This document shows positions 1 to 13,100 of a stretch of DNA of 64,000 nucleotides, piece after piece (position 1 is the first letter of the stretch; each line of letters starts with the position of its first letter). The notes beneath the pieces were generated by a model that was given only the letters and a program-made list of their open reading frames with translations, was not told the DNA's origin and did not search any database. Source of the stretch: Chlorops oryzae (taxonomy: Eukaryota > Arthropoda > Insecta > Diptera > Chloropidae). The stretch covers positions 14,052,094 through 14,116,093 of the forward strand of contig CM035807.1 of NCBI GenBank assembly GCA_020466095.1, written 5' to 3'. The translations under genes were made by a program, and so were the position numbers.

Positions 1-117
1 AAGGCTTTTGTTCTTTAAAGGGTTATTTTCATGTGAACGCATAAATTTTACCTCTGTTTTGGAAATTTTTGTATACCTAAGTATATATTTTTGATTTGTA
101 TCTTCAAGTGCATATGG

Positions 118-190
118 CTCTGGGATAGCGTAGGGGATGCGTGTTATGCTCTTGATCCCGGGTTCCGAGAATCGATTCCCGGCACAGGCG
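118..190 (+). other. Possible tRNA-like (SINE head) segment
   Basis: A sequence close to a Pol III A box (TAGCGTAGGGG near 129) is followed about 40 bases later by a B-box-like string (AATCGATTCCC near 169). This resembles the head of a tRNA-derived SINE. No cloverleaf can be drawn with confidence and the following 130 bases are unfamiliar, so it is not a functional tRNA gene. Confidence 0.25.
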
Positions 191-482
191 AAACGGAGCG
201 TAATATTCGAAGCCTTAAAACTGGTTTTCCAAAAATCGCATGTTAGAAGCACACTACAAAAAGAGAAACATACACTCCACAAACACAAGAAAACCCCTTG
301 TGGTATCAGGATCGGCCGGTAAACGGCCTACATAGGTGGCAGCCACTCTAACAGACAGACATACATACATACATACTGTCTGTCCGTCTGTCTGTATACA
401 GTTATCTTATCGAAGGAGTCGAGCTATCTTGATAAAATTTGGTATGCGTGCTCACGGGGACATGATTCAGATTTGAAGAGAA

Positions 483-1050
483 GAGTTTCCCACAGTTTCC
501 CACAGTTTGCCACAGTTTCCCACAGTTTGCCACAGTTTCCCACAGTTTCCCACAGTTTGCCACAGTTTCCCACAGTTTCCCACAGTTTCCCACAGTTTGC
601 CACAGTTTCCCACAGTTTCCCACAGTTTGCCACAGTTTCCCACAGTTTCCCACAGTTTGCCATAGTTTCCCACAGTTTCCCACAGTTTGCCACAGTTTCC
701 CACAGTTTCCCACAGTTTGCCACAGTTTCCCACAGTTTCCCACAGTTTCCCACAGTTTGCCACAGTTTCCCACAGTTTGCCACAGTTTCCCACAGTTTCC
801 CACAGTTTCCCACAGTTTCCCACAGTTTGCCACAGTTTGCCACAGTTTCCCACAGTTTCCCACAGTTTCCCACAGTTTGCCACAGTTTCCCACAGTTTGC
901 CACAGTTTCCCACAGTTTCCCACAGTTTGCCACAGTTTCCCACAGTTTGCCACAGTTTCCCACAGTTTCCCACAGTTTGCCACAGTTTCCCACAGTTTCC
1001 ACAGTTTGCCATAGTTTCCCACAGTTTCCCACAGTTTGCCATAGTTTCCC
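483..1050. repeat. 10-bp minisatellite, two unit types
   Basis: About 56 head-to-tail copies of a 10-base unit in two forms, CACAGTTTCC and CACAGTTTGC, differing at one position. A few units carry CATAG instead of CACAG, and one unit near 999 has lost a base. The unit length is not a multiple of three and it contains no stop in most frames, so long spurious reading frames open on both strands. It sits inside the Helentron-like copy 1. Confidence 0.95.
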
Positions 1051-1228
1051 AGTATTCTTATACAAATAATGAATCGCAGAATTTCTTGTCGTTCTTGCTC
1101 AAGAATGGACCCGATCGGACCAATTTTTGGAATATCTCCAGTAACTAGGGTCTGTTCGAAAATCACAAAAACTGCTCTAAAATCGAAAGTTTTTACGATA
1201 TTTGATGAAATTTGATATTTGAATCATA

Positions 1229-2516
1229 TTAGTGTAGTAAAAAGAAAATCCATTATTTTTGCATTAAATTGAGGGCTTTATTTAAGATAGTTAGAATGGC
1301 CCGATTTAGGTCAAATATGCGCCGTTTTGTTCGATAACTTGTTGCCATTTTAAGGTAATTTCATTATTGCCTCTCTCATAGAAGCCCTCGTTCCTATTAG
1401 CAAAAAATTGAGACAGTCGAAATTTCAGAAGCCTCTCTTGAAGCGAATTTTTCACCGGCAAAATTGTTCGCCATGGACAGGAACAGGTGGTAATCACTTG
1501 GTGCCAGGTCCGGACTATAAGGTGGATGCAGAAGAACCTCCCAACCAAACTCCGGAGCTCTGGCGAGTCACTATCGATGTGGTGGCCTGGCGTTGTCCTG
1601 ATGGAACACAATTCCTCTCCTATTGGCCAAAGCTGGCCGCTTATGGGCGATTGCTTCCTTCAGACGGTCCAATTGTTGACAGTAGAGTTCCGAGTTAAGA
1701 GTTTTGCCGTATGGGAGCAGCTCATAGTAGATAATTCCCTGCCAATCCCACCAAATACACAGCAAAACCTTCCTGGCCGTCAATCCTGGCTTGGCCACCG
1801 TTTCCGCCGGTTTCAAAGTGTTTCGACCACGACCGTTTTCGTTTTGACGTTGTCGTAAGTGACCCACTTTTCATCACCAGTCACCAACCGCTTCAGAAAT
1901 GGGTCGATTTTGTTGCGTTTCAGCAGCGATTCGCAGATGGAAATTCGGTCTATGAGTTTTTTTTGCGTTAACTCGTGTGGCACCCATACATCGAGCTTCT
2001 TTGTGTATCCAGCCTTATTCAAATGGTTCCAAACGGTTTTTTGTGCAATCTTTAGCTCTTTTGCAATCGAAACAGTGCTAACATGACGGTCGGACTCGAT
2101 AATTTCCATGATTTTATCGACATTTTCGACAATTTGGCCTTCCAGTGCGTGGTGCATCCTTGACATCGAAGTTACCGGAACGGAATCGACGAAACCAAAA
2201 TTGCGCATGATTGGCTGTTACAGTATCAGGTCCATAAACGCTATTCACATTTTCAGCCGCCTGGCTTGCGTTTTCTCCCTTATCGAAGAAAAAACTGTAA
2301 AATGTAGCGAATTTTCTCTTTGCTGATGTCCATCTTTGACAAGCTCTCAAACAAAACTGAATCAATCAATCAAAAAAGTGTCAAAAAAGCTTTTTAGTAG
2401 GAACTGTCATCTTTCTAATTCCCCTAGCGGAACACGATCGGACTTATACAACGCGAGGTGCAGATAAATAACGCCATCTATTGGAAAAATAATGGATTTC
2501 TTTTACTTACACCTAA
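1229..2516 (-). mobile_element. Full-length mariner element (defective)
   Basis: The inverted ends are TTAGTGTAGTAAAAAGAAAA at 1229 and the complement of TTTACTTACACCTAA ending at 2516. Both continue into a shared ATCCATTATTTTT block. TA flanks each side (1227-1228 and 2517-2518). The length of 1288 bp is the usual mariner size. It lies inside a Helentron-like repeat whose other copy (near 5455) shows the uninterrupted site, so the mariner is the later insertion. Confidence 0.93.
1306..2365 (-). pseudogene. Broken mariner transposase
   Basis: The transposase is split over at least four reading frames (2365-2114, 2208-1813, 1867-1571 and 1611-1306, read leftwards). The first piece carries the N-terminal helix-turn-helix region (FWFRRFRSG). 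The second has the first catalytic aspartate in VTGDEKW, and the third has the second in HQDNARP. The third aspartate (HPPYSPDLAPSDY, about 1550-1505) is seen only after another frame change, at the spacing of a D34D mariner. Several frameshifts make the copy non-autonomous. The ends are intact, so it could still be mobilised by a transposase supplied elsewhere. Confidence 0.9.
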
Positions 2517-2992
2517 TATTTAAAGGCCAGTAATATGATTTCCAAAAATTGGAAAAGTGGGCGTGGCAAAAGGGCGGTTTTCGAAGATTGTCTCCTACAC
2601 CCGAAATTCAAATGGGACTTCACACGTATGCTTCCTTTGTAGTCATTAACATCCTACCAAAAAATTTCCTTGATCGGTCCATTATTAAGGGTACCTCCAG
2701 TACTAGGGTCTGCAACAAAAATCCCAAAAACTGCGTCAAAAACGGACTTTTTCGAAATATTTTAATGTAACTTAGGATTTGAGCTTATATCTAAGCCTCC
2801 GATAAGAATTCAAAAAAATTGAAAAAGTGGGCGTGGCAAAGGGGCAGTTTTCATAAAGAAATTTAACAAAAGTCGGTAAATTGGACCCTTTATGGCCTTA
2901 AACACCTCTTGATATTAAAAATTATTTGAACACGTGTGTCTGTGTCGGGTATTCTATTGTTAGGCTCGCCTGACTATAACACCCTTACTTAT

Positions 2993-3877
2993 TTTTAATT
3001 CAATTCATTTTTTGGATGAAATAAATAATTCAAATGAAAAATTTTCATATAGAATTAATTCAAATTTTAATTCGTCTTATTATTTTTGTAAATCGAATCA
3101 TTCAGAAAATCTAAAAGTGTTGCCAGGTAGCTTCCCCTAAAACTACTCCTTAGCTCCCCCCTAAAAAGTACAATATTCGAAATGAAAAAAAGTAATTTGG
3201 AAAGAACAACAACAAATTTGACAGATTTTTTATACCAAACTCTATAAACTTCGCACATCATTTGTTTATACATACGTATATTTACATATCATAAGCCCCT
3301 AAAATTATCCTAGGAAAAATTCTTCCCCCTAAACATGACCCTAAAAATTTGTTCCCCCTAAACGGCCCCCTAAAAGTAGGAAAATCCCCTAAATCTAAGG
3401 GGAAAACCCCTAAGCTGGCAACACTGAAATCAAATTCAAAATGAATGATCCAAAAATAAATTCAATTTTTTTCCAGGTACCTATGAATGCCTTCAAGTTG
3501 TAATTCGATTCCTTTTTTTTTTTTGTACAAAATTGATCGGATTTAAATTTTCTAATGCGATGTGAATTAAATTTAAAATTTGAATCATTCTGGCGCGTTG
3601 CCAGATTCTTTTCTAAAATTTCGGGCGTGCAAAATGAATTGAAATATTTGTACACACACATAAATACATTAATTTTGATTGTTAAATTACACACCAAATT
3701 CGATTGATTGCGTTTCAAACTTCACAGACGTTATGTCTTACACCAGCAAAAGTTTTTAAAACGATAAATGCAACAAAGGAAGCCGATACGTTCGCTTCAA
3801 ACAAAAAATTAAATAAATAGAAACCAACAACAACAAATTGCTCACATTGAAATTTACTTTAAATCGAAACAAGCTTT
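2993..3877. other. AT-rich upstream flank, no gene seen
   Basis: This stretch between the first repeat block and the DUF229 promoter is AT-rich. It has degenerate CCCCTAAA motifs near 3130-3410 and no convincing coding sequence. Cis-regulatory sequence for the downstream gene could be here, but I recognise no specific site. Confidence 0.5.
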
Positions 3878-3912
3878 TCAGTATGAGAGGAAGCGTCGTC
3901 TTAACTGGACGT
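3878..3912 (+). promoter_or_regulatory. Initiator + DPE core promoter of the DUF229 gene
   Basis: TCAGTA (A at 3880) fits the fly initiator closely, with one base off TCAKTY. GGACGT lies exactly at +28 to +33 and fits the DPE consensus RGWYVT. There is no TATA box. The predicted start is 228 bases before the ATG at 4108. The assignment comes from motif spacing only. Confidence 0.5.
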
Positions 3913-4107
3913 CGAAAATAAATTCATAATATTTACTTTCGCAATTTTCATATAAATCGAATGAAAAACAAAATTCAATTCAAACGTATGTGCTAAAAGT
4001 TCTAAAAATCGAAGAAATCAATTGATTTCTATTAGTGCTTAGTGGTATTGTTCATTTCAATAAAATCCACGTTTCAACTTTTGTGAAAAATTCTCCTAAG
4101 CAACAAT

Positions 4108-7100
4108 ATGTCCGAGAAAAATTATAAGTACACGTTAATCCAAGCGAAGCCCCTGACGGATGTAAATAAAGTGGAGAATATTGCTTGGAAAATGTTTACA
4201 TTCCTAGCGCTGGGCATAACGGTCATCGTGTATTCGTCAACGAAAGTGTCATTTGATCTCGAATTGGAGAACTTTTCCGATGGAAGTCTTATACAAACTT
4301 CGAATAATCAAACCTTAAATTCAACCGTATCAAATTGGACGCCCAATATTGATATAGCATTGAATGAAACAACAACAATAACAACAACAGAAAAACTAAC
4401 AACTCAACAGGTCCTTCATAATGGAACGACTGCAATGCATTATGAAAGTGAAAAAATTTCGAATACAACGCCAAAAATTCGAATCCAAAAAGCAACTCCA
4501 ACAGCGAGAACAATAAAGAAACTCTTGAATCCCGAAAAATTCTACGTGAATACAGATCATTGTCATATGGTACGTATCGATCCGTTTTCACCTGCCTCGA
4601 AGAAAATCTTCAAGCCGGGCAAATATAAAGACTGCGGTGCCAAGGCAATCGTGACCAGTGCGTTCAATGAAACACAAAAGCGTTACATTTTAAATATAAA
4701 CTATAAGAATATTGAAGATATTAATTGCTGTTATCAACATGTTATACGCAGCGGAAGTGGCTCAAATGCGGATAAAAATTTTAAGTAAGCAAATTCTACA
4801 TATTATTGTAGGCAATTTCATTTTCACAACAAACTATTCAAAAAACAAACAAAAAATAAAAAGATAAGGCCCATGGAAAATAGGAAAAAGCGAAGTCGAT
4901 TTGAAAACCGAAATATGTGATTCCCTGAGCAAGTGATGTCCCGTTTTTGAATTCCACTGTTCGAAAGTTGTTCCGGAAGGCTTCAAGCACTTACACTTAT
5001 AAATATGTATACCTAAGTAGTGAATCAAAGAAACCATATCTTAAAGTTTGTGGCACAATATCCTTATTCCTTTTTTCATTTTTATACCCGACACACTCTG
5101 TGTCGAGGGTATATTGCGTTTGTGTGGCTGTGTGTAACACCGAGAACCAGTCGAGATAGACCATACAAAATATATATAGAAATGATCAGCGTCACCAGGA
5201 GATTCGATTTAGACATGTCCGTCCGTCTGTCCGTCTGTCTGTCTGTTTGTATACAGTTTTCTTATCGAAGGAGTTGAGCTATTTTGACGAAATTCGGTAT
5301 GCATGCTCACGGGGACATGAGTAAGAACAAGTTCGAGAATGGACCCGATCGGACCATTTTTAGGGGTACCTCCAGTACTATGGTCTGTTATGAAAATCAC
5401 AAAAACTGCTCTAAAATCGAAATTTTTCAAGATATTTTGATGAAATTTGATAGTTGAACATATTTGAAGTCAAGTTATTCAAATTCAAAAAATTGGAAAA
5501 GTGGGCGTGGCAGAAGGGCGTTTTTCGAAAATTCTCTCCTACACCCGAAATTCAAATGGGACTTGAACGAAATTTGGCAGTTATGCTTCCTTTGTAGGCA
5601 TTAACATCCTCTCCAAAAAAATTTTTGATAGATCCATTATTAAGGGTACCTCCAGTACTAGGGTCTGTCACAAAAATCTCAAAACTGCCCCAAAATCGGA
5701 TTTTTTTGAGATATTCCACTGAAACTTAGAATTTGAGCATATATTAAGGCCTCCGATTAGAAATCAAAAAAATTGGAAAAGTGGGCGTGGCAAAAGGGCG
5801 GTTTTCATAAAGAAATTCAACAAAAGTCGGTATATGGGGCCCCTTATGGCCTTAAACACCTCTTAATATTAAAAATTATTTGAACATGTGTGTTTGTGTC
5901 GGGTATTCTATTGTCAGGCTCGCCTGACGATAACACCCTTACTTGTTTTTTTTCTAATTATGAGTAATTTGAACTCATTTTAATGAACTATTGCGATGCT
6001 CGAAGAATTGATTTTCAAATGAAACCGATTCCTAAAACTTTTCGATCAACCAAAGAAGTTCAACGAATTTATTTAAAATAATTTTTTGGCATTTTTCCGC
6101 TTCAAAATAGCAAAATAATAATAAGTAAGGCGATCCTGACAAAACAATACCCGACACAGATAAAGGGTTAGCTAAGACAGCGACCATTTTTGACAAAGCG
6201 TTCGGGAGATATTTTAGACAATAAGGCCCGTTTGCTACTGTTCTGATTAAAGTTTTCGTTCCGAAAAGAAAAAAAAAATGTATGAAAATTTTGACATTTT
6301 GAGAGGATATCGTCACGATAAACTTTATCCGGAACAGTAGCAAACGGGCCTATGTGTCTCATATGACGAATTTTCGTATATGAAAACTGCCCTTTTGCCA
6401 CGCCCTCCTTTGAAAGTTTTGGAAATTTCATCCGAAGCTGTGATATAAGCTCAACTTCCACATTTCATTGAAATATCTCGAAAAATTCCGATTTTGAGAC
6501 AGTTTTTGGGACTTTTGTGACACACCCTACACTGGAGATACACTGAATAATGGACCTATCAATAAATATTTTGAGACGTATGTTTAAGGACTATAGAGGA
6601 AGCACACATGCCAACTTTCGTTCAAGTTCCAAAAATTGCAATTTCAGGTGCTAGAGACAATTGCCCATTTGCCACACCCGATTTTCCAATTTTCAGAAAT
6701 TGCACTTAGTGCCCTAAAGTATGCTTATATATTAAAATTTAAACAAATATTTCAAAATTTTCCGGTTTCAGAGTAGTTTTTGTGGTTTTCATGAGAGATC
6801 CTATGTCCATTCTCGAACAGGCTGTTCGATTTTTCGGAACAAAATTTATGGCTATTTATTGTCGTCGGTCCAAAATGGGTTAAGCCAACATGAAGTCTAT
6901 GACCCTTAGGCCGGTTTGCTACTGCTTCCGTTAAAGTTTTTCATTGCTATATCCTTCAAAATGTCAAAATTTCTATCCGTGCATGCGGCCTTATTGTCGA
7001 GGAAATAGGACAGTTGGAGGTAATGGGTTAAAGCAACGTTAACAAAAATGAGCAATGGTTAAAAATTTCTATAGTCATACCAATGGAGAAAGTTATTTCC

Positions 7101-10100
7101 AAGCAAAGGACACCGTTAATACTTATTGTAAAGCGACGTTGTCAAGGGGTGGATTCTCCCGGGGACAAGAACATTTGAATAGGAAAATCCCTCTAAAGCA
7201 AGATGATGGAACATTTTTTTCATGCTTTTGGAAATTTCTGAGGTCACACAGTCCCTTTAAATTACCTTCAAGGGTTTCAGGCTTTATTTAGTGGGCCCGG
7301 ACTTCCGTTAAGGAGCCTGACTGTATCACCATCTCTGAGGCTGCCTTGCAGCCGTTTCGTTGTGCCTCAAAAATCCTTTCTACGGTTAAAGTCACGGTCA
7401 CGGCTAAATACTCTTTTGATTATGTCCAATTATTTGCCCTTCGTTCACTGAACTACTATGGGGGTCAAAGGTATTCGTGAAAGTCACGTGAAACCGAAAA
7501 ATTTGGTATTTCCTTATTTCCGTAATAAATCCAATATTTGATTTAAAAAAAAAAGTAAAACTTTATTCACTTTTCCCGCTTCGTTTTTGTGCTGAACATT
7601 TTGATTTGAAAATCAATTATTTGCACTTCAATTAACCATAGAGCATTGTTCGAAATTGAGAATTGAAATTGCATGCCAGATGCAATTTAAATTGCTTCAT
7701 TTTATATCGCATCTTCTAAAGAACACTTGTGAAGAAAAACCTGCGCAAACAAGGCAAAAATGTTTTATTTTTTCATATCCCAAAAATTGAAATCGTAAGC
7801 GGAGGATCATAGTCGAACGGGGTCGAAATCTTGAACTTGCTTAAATGGAGGAAAAACACATTTTTTTTTAAAGTTGAATCACAGCATATTGTTGAAAAAA
7901 CATACAAAATTTTGATGGAATGGGTAATCGATTTGGTTCCGATTTGGACTTGAGTCCCAACAACAGCCACGATTCCAGGAATTCAAGTTTTCTGAAATGT
8001 AAAAGAAAAAAACGGGGTTATAATTAGTATAAATGTCATTATGGCTTGAACTTCCAAAATTATTTTGGAATTTTTTTAAACAAAATGGCAGCCATTGAAA
8101 AATGACACATCGATTTTGGGTAAATTTTTTTGTAGTTCAGTGTAAAAAAATTTGTAAAAAAATTTTAAAAAATTATGATTGGGGTTCAAATCCTAATGAT
8201 GATAGTTCTGCGTTGATTTCGATTTGTTTCATTAAAATCGGACTGGAGAAATCGTGGTAGCCAGTACAAAAACAGTGGTTTTGTTATAAATGCGTTTAGG
8301 GTTTGAAGCAACGCTAAAATTACTCGTTTTAGCGCAGACCTTGCTCGACAAAGAAGGCTATATCTTCTAAACTATTTTGAATTTCAAAAAAATTCTTTTG
8401 GCACGATATTCTCAAATATCCAAGCTTTAAAAAAATGCAAAAACAAAAAAATATTTATTTTAATTTATTTAGGTCACACTTTGCGGGGCACCACGGCAGA
8501 GCGCTTGTTCGGTAAAATTATGAATTAAAAATCCTATAGGAAATGAATCGAGATCTATTTCTCATGCCAAAGACCTCTCATAGTAATATATTGATTAGAA
8601 ACCTCCCACTTTGACGGTTTTTTCATCTGAAAGACCATTCTCAAAAAGTGAGATAACTCACAAAGTTTTTCCCTGAAGTGCTCACAATTTTCTCAGCTCC
8701 CAACAAAAACGAGCACGACCCACCAGCACAAGCGGGAAAGAACTACCAATTTTAAATTAATTAAATTTAAGTCTTACTCCGCAAAGCCTTTTCTCCATAA
8801 TTATTCCTCGCTGTAATAACTTAACTTGAGGCCCTGCAATGATTGGCAATATCTTCACAAAATGATCATGAACAAGGTAAAACAGAATTTATTGTCTTTT
8901 TGAAAAATTTTTCATTATCTTCAATTAACACATCATCTAAAAGCGCCTCCGTTTACGAGTATTCAACACCAAACTTCATTATTTATTTATTTTTTTTTTT
9001 TTTGTTGCTTTTTCTTATACTCGTAAAACCTTGTAACATCGACTCCACATGCAACGCTTGGGGGCACAAACTACTGCAATTTTAAAGAAATTGCGAGGTT
9101 GTGCTTATGTGGTGTAGGCATCAAAAATGAATTTTCCGGATACAAACTGTTGTCGTTTACATTCACTGTCATTATTTTTTTCATATAACGGAACATATCG
9201 CACACCGTCTTCTAAGGTGACACAACTCAAAAATCGTCAATTTTGAATTAACATATGGAACTTGATCATAGTTTTCACCTCTATACCAGCAAGAAAAATT
9301 CTAAATACTTGAATGGCTTTCGAACGAGGATAAATTTTGCAGCCACTAAAATTAATAATTACTCTCTAATTTTAGTCCAAAAAATCATTGAGAAAATTCG
9401 ATGCCTACAGTCGCTGATATAAAGTAGCTCCCTTTTTTTGGTAACAGGAGTATAACAGAAAATAATACAGATAGCTGGAAAAAATGGCCGAACTGAGACC
9501 ATTGTCGTATGGCTCTCGTACATACCAATGCCGAACCCTCATCGCAAGTTACGGCAAGATAGTTCAACTCCTTCGATAACCGAGCTGCATGAAAGATGGT
9601 AGGACAGGGGTAACACGTTCCCTTAATACACATGTCCCAAGGACGAACACATAATAGCTGACAAAGCTACATAGAAGAGACGTTGTCAAGGGGTGGATTC
9701 TCCCGGGGACAAGAACATTTGAATAGGAAAATCCCTCTAAAGCAAGATGATGGAACATTTTTTTCATGCTTTTGGAAATTTCTGAGGTCACACAGTCCCT
9801 TTAAATTACCTTCAAGGGATTCAGGCTTTATTTAGTGGGCCCGGACTTCCGTTAAGGAGCCTGACTGTATCACCATCTCTGAGGCTGCCTTGCAGCCGTT
9901 TCGTTGTGCCTAAAAAATCCTTTCTACGGTTAAAGTCACGGTCACGGCTAAATACTCTTTTGATTATGTCCAATTATTTGCTCTTCGTTCACTGAACTAC
10001 TATGGGGGTCAAAGGTATTCGTGAAAGTCACGTGAAACCGAAAAATTTGGTATTTCCTTATTTCCGTAATAAATCCAATATTTGATTTAAAAAAAAAAGT

Positions 10101-13100
10101 AAAACTTTATTCACTTTTCCCGCTTCGTTTTTGTGCTGAACATTTTGATTTGAAAATCAATTATTTGCACTTCAATTAACCATAGAGCATTGTTCGAAAT
10201 TGAGAATTGAAATTGCATGCCAGATGCGATTTAAATTGCTTCATTTTATATCGCATCTTCTAAAGAACACTTGTGAAGAAAAACCTGCGCAAACAAGGCA
10301 AAAATGTTTTATTTTTTCATATCCCAAAAATTGAAATCGTAAGCGGAGGATCATAGTCGAACGGGGTCGAAATCTTGAACTTGCTTAAATGGAGGAAAAA
10401 CACATTTTTTTTTCTAAAGTTGAATCACAGCATATTGTTGAACAAACATACAAAATTTTGATGGAATGGGTAATCGATTTGGTTCCGATTTGGACTTGAG
10501 TCCCAACAACAGCCACGATTCCAGGAATTCAAGTTTTCTGAAATGTAAAAGAAAAAAACGGGGTTATAATTAGTATAAATGTCATTATGGCGTGAACTTC
10601 CAAAATTATTTTGGAATTTTTTTAAACAAAATGGCAGCCATTGAAAAATGACACATCGATTTTGGGTAAATTTTTTTGTAGTTCAGTGTAAAAAAATTTG
10701 TAAAAAAATTTTAAAAAATTATGATTGGGGTTCAAATCCTAATGATGATAGTTCTGCGTTGATTCCGATTTGTTTCATTAAAATCGGACTGGAGAAATCG
10801 TGGTAGCCAGTACAAAAACAGTGGTTTTGTTATAAATGCGTTTAGGGTTTGAAGCAACGCTAAAATTACTCGTTTTAGCGCAGACCTTGCTCGACAAAGA
10901 AGGCTATATCTTCTAAACTATTTTGAATTTCAAAAAAATTCTTTTGGCACGATATTCTCAAATATCCAAGCTTTAAAAAAATGCAAAAACAAAAAAATAT
11001 TTATTTTAATTTATTTAGGTCACACTTTGCGGGGCACCACGGCAGAGCGCTTGTTCGGTAAAATTATGAATTAAAAATCCTATAGGAAATGAATCGAGAT
11101 CTATTTCTCATGCCAAAGACCTCTCATAGTAATATATTGATTAGAAACCTCCCACTTTGACGGTTTTTTCATCTGAAAGACCATTCTCAAAAAGTGAGAT
11201 AACTCACAAAGTTTTTCCCTGAAGTGCTCACAATTTTCTCAGCTCCCAACAAAAACGAGCACGACCCACCAGCACAAGCGGGAAAGAACTACCAATTTTA
11301 AATTAATTAAATTTAAGTCTTACTCCGCAAAGCCTTTTCTCCATAATTATTCCTCGCTGTAATAACTTAACTTGAGGCCCTGCAATGATTGGCAATATCT
11401 TCACAAAATGATCATGAACAAGGTAAAACAGAATTTATTGTCTTTTTGAAAAATTTTTCATTATCTTCAATTAACACATCATCTAAAAGCGCCTCCGTTT
11501 ACGAGTATTCAACACCAAACTTCATTATTTATTTATTTTTTTTTTTTTTGTTGCTTTTTCTTATACTCGTAAAACCTTGTAACATCGACTCCACATGCAA
11601 CGCTTGGGGGCACAAACTACTGCAATTTTAAAGAAATTGCGAGGTTGTGCTTATGTGGTGTAGGCATCAAAAATGAATTTTCCGGATACAAACTGTTGTC
11701 GTTTACATTCACTGTCATTATTTTTTTCATATAACGGAACATATCGCACACCGTCTTCTAAGGTGACACAACTCAAAAATCGTCAATTTTGAATTAACAT
11801 ATGGAACTTGATCATAGTTTTCACCTCTATACCAGCAAGAAAAATTCTAAATACTTGAATGGCTTTCGAACGAGGATAAATTTTGCAGCCACTAAAATTA
11901 ATAATTACTCTCTAATTTTAGTCCAAAAAATCATTGAGAAAATTCGATGCCTACAGTCGCTGATATAAAGTAGCTCCCTTTTTTTGGTAACAGGAGTATA
12001 ACAGAAAATAATACAGATAGCTGGAAAAAATGGCCGAACTGAGACCATTGTCGTATGGCTCTCGTACATACCAATGCCGAACCCTCATCGCAAGTTACGG
12101 CAAGATAGTTCAACTCCTTCGATAACCGAGCTGCATGAAAGATGGTAGGACAGGGGTAACACGTTCCCTTAATACACATGTCCCAAGGACGAACACATAA
12201 TAGCTGACAAAGCTACATAGAAGAGATGTCAAATTGAAGATTAAATATAGAAATTAGATATATGAAAAGAGCCATGCATCTGATTGCGAACACCAAGCAA
12301 TTCTTCCAAACATCAACAACCCAAAACACAATGCTGAAACCTGTCAATGAGCAACCTGTTTAGCAGAATACACATCTGGCCTGGGTCATGGGGGCATTGG
12401 TTTGAGAAAAAAAAAAAAAAAAATACAAGGAAAAACAATGACTTAATAGAATCGAACATGGATTGTTTTTGAGTTCCAATTATAGACTCCAAACAAAGAT
12501 ACGTCAGTCTGACAAAATTAGAAATATAATAATCATTTTTTGTATTTTATTGTAACTCGTAAGAGAGTTGATAAAAAAAGGTGTAAGCCGTGAGTTTAAG
12601 CGTGCTTAAGTATGCTAATTACAAGGCTGTTAAAACAATAAATCATATTGGAAATAAAGATACAAAGATTTAACCCTTTATCGCATAGAAACCCATATAT
12701 AGTTTCTGCCTCAGAAAACGATGAAAACCCGTATAAGTATGTGTAATTATTTTTGAAGCCTTAGGTAATATAATCATTCACTTTGGAACAAAATTTTTGC
12801 CACTCTTTTAATATATAACACAGTAAAGGGTTAAAACGGTCATTAACAGCAAACAAATTTTTCTACTTACAGTAGTTTCGCTATATAAGAAATTCGATTT
12901 TGCCAAGAAGTTTCATTCTTATATCCGATTTTTTCTTATATAAGAACCCGTTTATGAGGAAATTCTTTCTTATAAAAAAAACCGTTTATAAGAAAATGTT
13001 TTCTTGTATAAACTACCGATATTTGAAAATAGGGGTGTATCAATTTTTGATAAAAACCAAGGTTCTTATATAAAAAATTTTTCCATCCAAAGAGAGTTTT

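Larger units (their letters stand above)
376..2992 (+). mobile_element. Helentron/mini-me-like repeat, copy 1 (interrupted)
   Basis: This is the first of several copies of one dispersed repeat. It starts here with the (GTCY)n tract (GTCTGTCCGTCTG) and continues with the same body as the complete copy at 5082-5946. It ends with the same subterminal GTGTCGGGTAT, a short hairpin and CTTACTT. The 5' end is missing. It is interrupted by a 10-bp minisatellite (483-1050) and by a mariner element (1229-2516). Without these insertions it would be similar in length to the intact copy. Confidence 0.75.

Noticed and set aside
483..1050. CRISPR-like array
   Set aside because: Units are 10 bases, contiguous and without spacers; the host is a eukaryote.
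402..1166. Six long overlapping frames on both strands in the minisatellite
   Set aside because: The repeat unit has no stop codon in most frames and is 10 bases long; the predicted proteins are pure repeat products without start context or conservation.
8843..9085. 80-residue frame repeated at 11389-11631
   Set aside because: Its duplication follows from the 2.5-kb tandem duplication; it is AT-rich (poly-Phe) and has no conserved feature. The same holds for the minus-strand frames at 9385-9633 and 11931-12179.
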